Position numbers and translations under genes: made by a program. From Brugia malayi (lineage: Eukaryota > Nematoda > Chromadorea > Rhabditida > Onchocercidae), in contig NW_025062475.1 of NCBI RefSeq assembly GCF_000002995.4, forward strand, positions 1,302,001-1,366,000: a DNA stretch of 64,000 nucleotides, written 5' to 3'. Under the pieces are notes generated by a model, which did not search any database, was not told where the DNA came from, and saw nothing but the letters and a program-made list of their open reading frames with translations. Shown here piece after piece: positions 11,894-23,462 of this stretch (position 1 is the stretch's first letter; each line of letters begins with the position of its first letter).

Positions 11894-13241
11894 TCAAATC
11901 ATAAAAAATTTTTCAGGATTTTGAATTCCTACAACTTTTTCTTTTTTTTTTTTTTTTCATTTACTAATTTCATTTTCGATTGTGAATAAAACTGATGGAT
12001 CGATGTGAAAATGTCTCGTTTGACGTTATTCATGGGATATTTTTTTTTTTTGTAAATTTAAAAATTTTCTAATCTTCCTTTCTATTTCTCATATATAATC
12101 TTCTGATTTTAGGAAATGTAGATTCTTTCCTTGAAAGTTTAGGAAACTTTTAATCCTTTAGAAGAGCACAGGGAGCTTTGATCAATTCAAACTTTTTACA
12201 AATATTTTGAAAAAATTTGCATATTTAACAAGTGACACAAGCAAAATATTTAAACGGAAAGTTCTTAAGACAAATTAATAAAGAAGAAAAGGTATCGGTT
12301 GGTTTTAATTTCTGATTTGCACAAATGTTGCGGAATTCATTTGTGTAATCTAGGTAGATAAAAAAAAAAAAAGTGGACATGTGGTTTTGGATTTGAAAAA
12401 GTAGGCTGAATTTCCTTTTCATTTTAAAATCGGAATAAGAAAGAAATATGGGAACAAGATTACGATCAGGAAAATAAAAAAATTCAAAGAAATAAAGGAG
12501 GATGAAGATATAAAGAGAAAACGAGAGAGAGAGAAGAAGGAGGTGGAGAGAAAGAACGAAGATGCTTTAATGAGTTAAATAAATTCTAGATTTGATTTGG
12601 TAATAAAATCAGGATTCGATCAAGTTCAATTTCAAATTTTTTTTTGTCAGATTTGAATAATTTAACTTTTTCATTGCAGTTCTTGTGAAATTTTGCTCAG
12701 TTAAGGATAATACAATTAGCTGATAATGCAGCAACATAATTTTTATCGACTAAAATTAGGTAAGAAATGGAAAAAAATGTTGATCACACTAATAATAATC
12801 AGCAAATTTGCAATGCATATTTGTGAAATACCAGTTATAACAAGTAACTGGAATGTTGCAAAAGAATAATCCGGTAAAAATCCGGTAAAAGATGTATTTA
12901 ATTTTATTTCTAAAAATTATGAAGCAAAAGCAAGAAAAAATGCTTGAATATCACTATTGGTTTTGATAATCAATTTTTTTTAATCAATTTTTCCAGCAAA
13001 CTTTATTTTTCAGGAATTAGGATTTTTCAATTATTACTATTATTATTAATATTATTATTATTATTATTATTACTATAATTAGTTATTATGTTTATTGTTA
13101 CTATCATTATTATTAATATTGTTATCAGTATTATTACTATTTATTATTATTATTGTCATCATCATTATTAATACTATCATTATTGTTAATAAAATTTCAG
13201 ATTTTAAGAATAATAATTTCAATATCAAATAATAATATAAT
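11894..13241. other. Intergenic, low-complexity tracts, no gene seen
   Basis: Contains poly-T runs (about 11941-11958 and 12041-12051), a purine-rich stretch at about 12476-12565 (GA-rich, with GAGAGAGAGA), and the TTA/ATT repeat listed separately. No exon recognised. Confidence 0.5.
13031..13195. repeat. TTA/ATT trinucleotide microsatellite
   Basis: Imperfect run of ATT, TTA and ATC triplets about 165 bp long, directly upstream of the first Tudor-gene exon. The reverse strand reads as an artefactual Asn/Ile-rich open frame. Confidence 0.85.
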
Positions 13242-16200
13242 ATGTTTTCTTCTGGAGTATGTCCTTTCCTAGGTTTGCAAATTTCAGGTTTGCCAGGTAC
13301 GACTAAAAGTGAAGTTTTACAAGGAAAATATGCCAAGCTAATCCTTCCAGCTGCTAGTAATGATTATTTGGATGCTGTTGTTACACATGTTGAATGTAAA
13401 ATTATCCATTCATTTCATAATTAATCATTCCTTTTTAAAGAATTTTACAAGTAATTCAATCATGTTATCATTGCAACTGCTCATTTTAAATTTGTAAATT
13501 AATTATTTGTTTATAGCATGGACTACAGTTCATATACAATTAGCAAATGCTTATCATATATTATCAAAATTGCAAAAAGAACTAAAAAAAATATACCATA
13601 CCACCAAATCACTATCAAATCCTCTCTCAGGTTATATTGATAATGGCAACAGCTGTTTTATGAGAAGAAATAAATTTGTATCAGTTAAATATTGTGTTGA
13701 GAATTTTGAGATTTGAGATAAATCAGAAAACTATTCATTTTGAAAACATTGCTTATTGATCGGTTTGATTACGATTACTTGTTGTATTATAAGACATAAT
13801 GTGGAAAAAAAAAAAAACTAAACTAAATAATTTTAGAAAAAATAAGATAGAGAAAAAGATTAAATCAAATAATAAAATTTTTTTTTTAAATATGAAATAA
13901 TGTTCGGTTAAAAATCTTACAGGTTCAGCTGGAATTATGAAATATGGCTTACAAAATGAATGCTATCGTGTACTTATTATTAAACGTGTCGATCCAACAT
14001 TAATATTTGTAAGTTATAAAAATATGAGTAAAAATGCATATGTGATTGCATTATGATGATTAAAGTTTATCGCGATATTGTCCTAAAACTTGATGACAAC
14101 TTTTTTTTCATTTAATTTTGATTTCGTTTGCATTTTAATATTGATAATAATTGTTTTTTCTTCTTTAAGAGATCTTTTTATCATTCATTTGTTGTCTGTT
14201 ATAATATATTTGCCAGGAAAAATTATGTTAAAATTTTTTAACTTTGCAATGAAAATAAAAATTTCAAACTAACCAAACATTTAACTGTAACTGTTATCCA
14301 TCTTTTTTAAATGCCTTATACAGGAGATTTTTTGATAAAATTTATTTCAGTCAATGAAGTATTTGTTTAAATAAGTTTTCATTGATTTAAACAAATAGCT
14401 TAGTGATTGCATGAGCTTAAAAATAATATTTTAATTGCAAGCTAAAAAATTTAACTCGAATGTTTTAATTGAAAATTTCAAATTTTTTTTTTTTTTTTTT
14501 TTGATAAATGTGTTTTTACAAATAATAGATGATGATTAATTAAATTTGATCATCAATTATCTAGCAGTAACTTAATGTAAAAGATAATATTTGTGTAATA
14601 ATCAAGGTACGATTTGTCGATTTCGGTTATACAGATGTTGCAACAAAACAGCTAATTCATCCAATACCAAAAAATTTAACTGCCATACCTGGTCTGTTTA
14701 ACATTTAGCACCTAATACTTATACAAAGTATGATTGATCTGATTTTTTCTTTTTTTTTTTTTTTACTTTTAATGATTTAACATTTGGTTTCAAATAAAAA
14801 TTTGATTAACCTAATTTAGTTATTTTTTGCATTTGTAATTTGTGTTACAAATATTTTTTCTTTTGGGAGGGGAGGGGGAGAGGGCTAATTTAGCTGTGTT
14901 ACTAAATAATTGTCAGAAGATTTTAATTATTGCTAAATTGTAGCAGAAATGAAATGATTTTGTAGCGCAAGCATTTCCAATACGAATGGAATTAAAACAA
15001 GGCATAGCTGGATCAGTGTCGTTTAATGCTTTTCGAAAATATTTAACAAATGCGCAAGTTATCATTCAATTAGGTTTATCAGTTTATCAGTTTTTTTTTT
15101 GCTTGTTTATCTTGCATCAAATTAGAATTTAACAGTGAAAAAAGTAACTAATTTTGGCCGAAAATTTGTAAATTCAAACATTTGATATTAACATATAAGA
15201 GATTAGTGTAGTAGGTAAAAAAAGCTCGATTTTGATTATAAAAATACAGAAATGAATGTCAGTTGATTAATGTTCTAATTTTTTTCATCCCATTTGATAA
15301 ATTTAGATAAATTTTCTTTTCTATCAAATCTTTTCTATCATTTAAAACTAAATAATCAATTTTGAACATTTCAAATTTAACATCTTGTTTAAATGCGTAA
15401 AATGAATACTTCTGGGGTTTACTAAGATTACTTTAAACCAAAAATGCATTTTGCACAATCATTTTGTCTTATTAAACTTATATAAATTTTCTAGCCAAAA
15501 AAAAAAAAATAAAATAAATAAAATCTTAAAAAAAATTAAAACTGATTTTCGGATGATAATATTTTTGCGAATGACAAAATACAGGTAATAAAACTGTGAA
15601 TGATTCTTTCATGGGAGTTATACATGTGATTGATGAAAGCAATAGATGGCATTGGATGAATGAAGCAATCGAATCAAAAATTCCTATCAAAAAGTATCTA
15701 AATATTTCTATAAAATATGTAATTCAAATAAAAAAGTTCGCTTAGTTAACATATGATCGGAAAAAAATAAAAATAACTATTAAAATTTAATTTAAAGTTA
15801 ACATATGATCGGAAAAAAATAAAAATAACTATTAAAATTTAATTTAAAACCATCTGTACGTTTAATTATAAGTATACAGTTGATGATTTCATATTTATGA
15901 TCAAACTCATTATGTTTTATAAATTCATTTCTCTTTAATAAATCAATACATCATAGTTTTTATTTTAATTAAAATAAGTAAACCCAATATTTTGCAAAAT
16001 ATATTTCGATATGAGGATAATGAAAAATTATTTCTAAAGTCTAAAATTTTGAAACTTTCTTTTAATATAATTAGTTTTTCAAAAAAACTATACTTTACTT
16101 GAAGTGATGCAATAACCAATTACTAAGTTTTTACATTTAGATTAGTGATCAATGCTAATGATAATGAAGGTGAAGAAATGATGGCTTATATCAGTGATGA

Positions 16201-17590
16201 TTTTAATAATCAGCCAATGAGGATGATAATCAAGCCATCCGGAAAAATTGATTCAATAGAAAATGAAAATAATCCGAAAATGATTGATCAGCACAAAAAT
16301 AATGATAATCAAATAAATGATAACGATTGGAAAAATGACCAAAATGAACAGCTTCAACTGATTGATGATAATAACAGTGATAGGAAAATTATTGTTGATA
16401 ATCTTGGAAACAAAATTGTGATAGATAAAAGCGATAAGGAAACGAATGGTGCAGAAAGAAAATATGATAAGCAAGGAAAAAATTATCGAAGTTCAGCACA
16501 GTTATCAGGAAATAATCAGAATCATCAAGGTAAAACTGATTTTGTTTAATATTATCATTAATTTAACAGTTTTTTAAAGTATTAGTGTTATCATCGGATG
16601 AAAAGTGATAAGTTAAATATTTTGCATTGAAACAATTTTTTATTTGATTTTCAAGGAATTTTAATTAGGATTTAAATTTTATCAACAAATTGAAATGAAT
16701 GAAAATTGATTTTCTTTGTACTGAAGCTTAAAAGTTCAATATTAGAAAGGTCAAGATCAAAATAACAAATTTAACATGCTAACTTTAAAGATTATTAAAT
16801 TTGATCAAGTTATCGCAGAATAATTTTTTCAAGAAAAATGAGTTGTTTTTTTTTTTTTTGATGAAAATCTCTTTTTAAAATGTTAGAATAAATTTGAACA
16901 ATGAACTTTTTCAAAATCTGAGAAAAAAGAGGAAGAAATTATTAAAATTTTGATAATTTTAAACGGGAATGGATAGGTTTTATCAAAGGAAGCAATTATT
17001 TTGTTAAAATATATTTGTTCTTAGTGGTATAAAGATAAAGCAGATAAAAAATGATTTCTTTTGCTTTTTTTTTTTCAAATCATTTAAAAAAAAAAAAAAA
17101 ATTGTTTCATTATTTATCGCCATAAATTTTATTTAATTTAATCTAAATTAATTTTGTTATCACTAATTCAATGTTAAACGATATGAAACTGTAAAATTGG
17201 CATATTGATAACAATTATCATTTATCATTTATAGATAAACAAGTGAATGCGGTTAAACTGCGACCATTAGATGAAGCACAAAAAAGGGAAAAAAATCGTA
17301 AAAAACTATCTAAAAATGAGGAAAATGAAAATTATGAAAATTTGGATAGCTTTATATCAAGAAATTATCAAGAATTAAATAATATTACCAATAAAGTAAG
17401 ATATCTCACTTCGACATTTTACTGCATTTGAAGTTTATATTTATAATTATATATTGGAATTACCAATTTATTTATTTGTAACTATAATTACCTAATTTAA
17501 ATCAACAATTTCAATTTAACAATTTTCAAATATCAAATTAATAATTTTCAACAAATGGAGACTATCAATTTAGTCAATAATGACGCATAG

Positions 17591-17622
<32 letters not shown>

Positions 17623-20600
17623 CGAAATTTCAAACATACAAATAAAATTGTTTTATAAAAAATTAAATACACTAGGTGAAAATACCCTAACAAATTCATT
17701 TTTTTTTCCTTTGGTAATTTTTTTTTTTTTAGTTATTCATTTCATTCATTGATTTACTATTTTAGAATTTCGATAAACTACAACAAACGACACCATATCA
17801 AATTAATTTGAAAAGTTTGTTTGTTTGTTTTTGTTTTTTCTTTTAAACTATAAACCGTAATTATTAAAGAAAGGAATGAATGAAAGAAAGCATTATATAC
17901 AGTAGTCAATTAATACATAACAGGAAATACGTTATCAGTTCAGAAGGTAGTTACGTAATTCCGGATGGAAACATTGAAGATAATCCGGATATAATGATGA
18001 ATATTTTGCAGTGTCAACAAATCCCGGTAATTCATCAATATGGATTATAATTCTAGCGAGTCTAATAGTGGCTTTTGTTTTCATTATTGTATTCGTTCGA
18101 AAAAGAAAATGGATTCTATCGTTTGTTAACGAATTAAATTTAATTTTTTTTTTTTTTTTTAGATTAATTAATTAAGCTGTCGAAAAGTTATTCTAAAGGA
18201 TATTGGATATTAGTGAAATGCTAATTAGAATTCAAAATTAAAACTAATCCAAGTGCTAAGTTAATGCTAATTAAATCAAGTGATTAAAAAAAAAAAATCA
18301 AATGCTAATTTATACTAATTAAAAAACAAAACTGCCTAGCACAAAAAATATTTTGCTGTTTTTAACTTTATTTGAACCAAATTTTTTTTATTTATTTTTA
18401 TTATTAAGTAATATTTTAGTCAATACGAAAATCTCATTGATTATAACTTATGAAAACGAATTTTATTCGAAAAATGAGACATATAATATGTTAATGAAAT
18501 TTATTACAATTTTGGAACACAAATTTACTAATTTTGATTTACCGCGAATTTGACAAATTATACTCTTTAAACTTTTCATTTTTTTTTGGAAAAAAAAATT
18601 ATTTATTTTCAGAAAAATAAATAGACAAAACAATGAAAAAACATTTATAAATGATCTCAAGGTTGATCAATTAATTCTTTTTTTTTTTTTCCAGGGATAA
18701 TTAAAAAATTTTGCATGATACACTTCACAAATTAATTTAAAATTTGAACTCTTTTAAAAAGTAAGATATGGAAAGAAAATTTGCATAAAGCATTTTTAAT
18801 TTGCCATGATATTAAATTTTGATTATTTTAATTTCAGATTAATCATCCAATTGCAACAAAAAATAGTGTATTGGAAGGATCAACAGAAACGAGTCAAACT
18901 ACTACTAGCAATTCATGGAAAAATGCTGGAAGAGAAAAAAATTTGACAACTCTCGATAATAAATTAAAAACGGAAGATTTGGGCTCTGTAATTGGTTTAA
19001 TGGCTTATGGTAGTTTGAAAGATGACATTGATAATAATTTAAAGAGAAGGTATAACAATAGGTAAGTGCTTTTGATAAATTTAAATCTAAAAAATTAAGT
19101 TTCTTTAAAAATAACCACTTCTATCTTATATTTGCTTAAATTTTCTTTCAAAGAATTTTAAAACTTTTTAAGCATTTATTGATGACAATTTAAAATAAAT
19201 TAGAATCTGTGCATATACTTTTAATAAAAATTTTATTTGAAAAGTTGAGATGATCAATTTAAATAATAATTCCATTAGTTAGTACTAGTGGAATATCTAT
19301 TTTCATATTCTGTTATTCATTCAGGTATTATTGTTGTAGCAATAGGTTTATTATTGCATTTGTTAAAATTCTTAGATTAATTGCAATGTATTTCAGATAT
19401 TTAATTGCTCAATGCATTTGTTAGCTAGCAGATAGCATTTCAATCAATGATCATTGTTTTAGCTTCAAATTTCAAGTAGTTCTCAAATAATTTACAGCAA
19501 TTTCAGTGCTTTTCGACAATATGCTGGTCGCTCAATTACTGATTTCAATTTGCCATTGTCGTCAACTTCCACTGATTATACGACAAATACTCAAGAAAGA
19601 TCACAAATCATAGTGAGAAATCAAGATAATAAAATGAATAATAATAATAATAGTTTTAGCGAAGAGTTAATTGACATATATTCGGCAAAGTTTACCTCCG
19701 AAAGCACTGATAACGATCAGTTAGAGTTATCAGCTAGCATCGATGATACAACACTAACTGATATCGTTAATAGGAAGCAAAATATGAGATCAAGAAATCA
19801 TCGATGTAAGGTTTGTGTGTGTTTTATTTTTGACATTTCATATATGCATCAGAAAATAAAACTGCAATTACAGATTATTTTATTCTTTTCTACATTGAAA
19901 TTTGTATATTGTGGAAATTAAGTATGTAAAACTGAGAATATAAGATTTCAATATTTTATCCCTTACATAAGTAAGTAAAAATTAAAATATTCCAATATTT
20001 CATATTTTTTTTTTTTAAATAATTCATTGATATGATCAATTTTTTTAAGTTAATTCAGCAAGAAATAAAACTACAATTACAGATTTATTTTGCACTTTTT
20101 TTGCAATAGAATTTATTTAAAAAAAAAATATATCAATGATTAATTAAAAGGTAAAATATTGGAATATATAATATTGTATTTTATCTTTTACATAAGTAAA
20201 AATTAGAATATTCCAACATTTGATTCCAATATTTTATCATTTACGTAAGTAAACATTTGAATATCCCAATATCTTTTTAAATAATCCACTGATTACTAAA
20301 AAAATTAAAAAGAAAATTGAATAAATTATAAATTATATAGTTTTAAAATGCTTCTACACCTGCATAATAATGAACTTTTAGTTATTTTCTTAACAGAAAT
20401 ACATTTTTGATTTCAATATTTTTGGAAAATTTTAATTTACATATATTTTAAAATGTTAAATAAATGATGAATGATTGTAAAATTATATAAACACTTGCAA
20501 TATTTATGTAAAGTTGTCTTTTCATTTTATAGAATAATCGAAAGAATGGGACATTCATAGAAAAGGAAATGTCAACCGATGACGATGAATCATCGTCAGA

Positions 20601-22921
20601 TGTGTCACCATCAAATAGTATGAGTTCAACAAAAACTACTGATACTTCCACTGAAGCAACAGCAAAATATAACTCAACAAAAATCATTCAGTATGATATT
20701 TATTTTACTCTTTACTCATTTTTAAATTTAAAATTTAAAAGTTAAATTTAAAAATTCCAAATAATACCCATATTTGTAGCACAATTTACATATATGATTT
20801 TTCATTTCTTTAAAACAATATCAAAATAATTTTTTATCGTATGAAATAATTTTATGCATAATGGATAATTACTTAATTTGATCAACAAGAGTGTACAAAA
20901 TATGCAAATTAATCAGAATATGTATTCATTTAGCATTGAATATTTGAGGATTAAAATTTGAATAAAAATTTAATTCCAATTATTAATTAATGATTTATTT
21001 GTTTATCTAGAAGATATGAAATTATTGTTGTTTACAGAAATGAAATCGCAAATCATTCCGACAATCAACTGATAACTTCATTACCTAAAAGGACAACTCA
21101 TACAAGTAAATGGATAAGAAGTGATATGATACAAAATGATAGCTATGTTAACACTCAACAAAATTCAAACTTTGAACGAAGCAAATTACAGCAACCAGAT
21201 TCAGTTCCTGAATCGAATTCCATTTCACGAACTTCTCCGGTCCGGCATACGCTATCATCATCGTCATCATCATTCACTCAAACAAATCGTTCTTTGTCAA
21301 ATGAAAATATCGAGGAAAAGTTAGTCATTTGCATTAATTATAAAATTCGTCTATAATTGGCTTTAATTATGAAAAATTTTTGATGCATTTATTTTTTGAT
21401 TCACCTGCAATTGCATAAATTTGAATTTCAACTTTTAATTAGTCAAAATTTCTGTTTTATTCTTAGTTTTTTTCTTTTTTTTTTTCAAAAGAAATTTTTT
21501 TATGAAATCTAAAGTAACATTGAAATAAGAGTATTCAATTTATAGATGAAATTTACTAATTTATTATTCACAAACTTATCCATCCTCAGTGCTAACGTAA
21601 TCACTAATTTTATGAACTACCTCCGATCAATTTTAATAACCTTACAAGTAATTAAAAAAGATAGCAATTTTAAAATCTGATATATATATATATATTTGCA
21701 GCAAATATCAGTATGCAAATTCGGTACATTCATCTGACTTCGAAATACCTTCTTACCTAAATACTATCCCTAAATCATCCTACAGGTACGATGTTTACTT
21801 GAGTGCTGTCAATTATTCCGAAATTAAAATTTTATTCTCAATAATATTCGATTACTGGAAAGACTAGAAAAATTCGAAATCGAATAGAACAAAAATTAAG
21901 ATGAAACTTTTTACACAGTTGAATGTTCTTTTTTTTTTTTTCATACAACTTTTTTCGAAAATTACAAAATGTCAAATTAATTTATAGAGTCAATTCTTTT
22001 TTAAAGTCTTAAGCATGAAAGAATCCATTTAGGCTTATTTATTTTGCTAATGAAGAAAATCCTATACTTTATAGACAAAGCTGACTAATTAAATCTCAGA
22101 ATTGAACAATTTAAACTAAATTAAAATTATTTTAACAATAATTTCCTTTTTGCAGTCAACAATTCACTTATGAGACATCACAAGAATGGATATGTCCACA
22201 ACAAATCAATGATATCAAGAAATGGTCACCATTATTAATACAAGAAAGAACAAATAGCACACAAACTCATACAAATTCGAAATTAACACAACACTTCAGG
22301 ATTCTACCGGAAAATGTAAAAACTCATACAAATAGTAATAATAGTATATATTCCGAATCAACACAAACCAATAGGATTCTACCAATATATCAATTAGAAA
22401 ATATACCAAAGAGATTTTCAAGTGAGACTAATGCAGTCAAATACATGTCGAAATCATTTCATCAAATTGATGAAACCGCAAAAATTTCATCAATTCATCA
22501 ATCACAAAAATATCCATGTATTCATTCAATACCAAGTGAAACAACAAGTGCATCAGATGCATCTAGAACATATTGTATGGATTTTCAAACATCTCTACCA
22601 TATAAATCTACTGAAAATGAACAAATTAGTAAATCTGAACAGTGTATCGAATCGTATCCAAGAACGAATGTACAATTTATTCATTCAGAATTATCATCAG
22701 AAATAGCACAAACAGAAGAATCAAGTTTAATGGAAGGTTTGAAAATGAAAATAGTACTGATACCAAGACATTATCAATTATCACATAATGATACTACAGA
22801 AGATGAAGAATGCTACAGTGATCAAAAAATTGATCAATACGAAAGCATATCATCTTTTAATTCATCAGCAACAAGCATAACTTATGAAAGTATCCATGAT
22901 TTAGCAACATTTAAATCATAA
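13242..22921 (+). CDS. Tudor-domain protein with long disordered tail
   Basis: Exons: 13242-13395, 13517-13630, 13923-14008, 14607-14691, 14966-15073, 15585-15693, 16141-16529, 17235-17395, 17766-17814, 18012-18124, 18838-19061, 19498-19810, 20533-20690, 21038-21319, 21702-21785, 22156-22921. All joins are in phase, total 3195 nt, 1064 residues. An extended Tudor domain lies in roughly the first 210 residues: VTHVESWTTVHIQLANAY, then YRVLIIKRVD, VRFVDFGYTD and IPAQAFPIRMEL. Tudor proteins bind methylarginine and scaffold small-RNA or germ-granule complexes; that role here is inferred. Residues after about 220 are Asn/Asp/Lys-rich, then Ser/Thr/Gln-rich, and probably disordered. Exon 18012-18124 encodes a hydrophobic segment with a basic end. 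The start is uncertain: the ATG at 13242 is open, but a TTTCAG acceptor at 13276 could join upstream exons. The middle (17.7-18.1 kb) is the least certain part. Confidence 0.75.
14865..14884 (+). other. G-run cluster, possible G-quadruplex
   Basis: Four G-runs of 3, 4, 5 and 3 with loops of 1, 1 and 3 bases, on the coding strand in the intron between Tudor exons 4 and 5. This meets the simple G3+N1-7 quadruplex rule and stands out in a very AT-rich setting. Confidence 0.7.
15744..15847. repeat. Exact 52-bp tandem duplication
   Basis: Two adjacent identical 52-bp units, 15744-15795 and 15796-15847, each starting AGTTAACATATGATCGG, in a Tudor-gene intron. No mismatch is visible, which suggests a recent event. 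Confidence 0.9.
19950..20275. repeat. Degenerate tandem-like intron repeat
   Basis: Three or more diverged copies of a module containing AATATTTTAT, TTTACATAAGTAA and AATATTCCAA, at about 19950-20005, 20150-20215 and 20220-20275, in the intron between exons 19810 and 20533 of the Tudor gene. Confidence 0.6.
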
Positions 22922-23462
22922 TAGCATTATCCTTTTTTTTTTTTTTATTTATCTCATCAGTGAATTTGAAATGATTGTTGACTGGCAAATATTGATTAGC
23001 AATATTAATTGTTTGCTAAAAAAAAAAAAAAAAAATCAACTATATAAATATTTAATATTATTTAAAAGTGAATGTTGAAGATGAAATCATGAAATATTTT
23101 AAGACTGATCAATTTGTCGTATTGCTAATCAATGCTAATAATTTTTATAGTAGTGCAATTGTGGGAAATGTTATGGAAGATTATTTTAACAAAGCTTAAA
23201 AATTATCATATCATTGTCATCTCGTATTTCTCATTTACTATCAAAGCATTTCTTTAAAAAGAAAGAAAGTGAAGAAATAAATAAGTTATATTTGTTGTTG
23301 ATTACTGTTTCTTCATATGACAATATTTTATTCATATATCCATTATAAATATGTAATTTACATTTGTATACCAGTGAATAAATATTATGAACAAAACAGA
23401 GAAATTTCACAAAAATGAAAGAGATATCATGAAGAAAGGAATTACAAAAAGGAAAACAAGTG
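22922..23462. other. Convergent 3' intergenic region
   Basis: Lies between the stop of the Tudor gene and the stop of METTL5, which converge. Contains poly-T (22931-22946) and poly-A (about 23019-23035) tracts and probably both 3' UTRs. No gene seen. Confidence 0.6.

Noticed and set aside
13031..13336. Minus-strand Asn/Ile-rich open frame and a possible CRISPR-like repeat
   Set aside because: It is the reverse of a TTA/ATT microsatellite. There are no spaced identical repeats, and the plus strand is the start of the Tudor gene.
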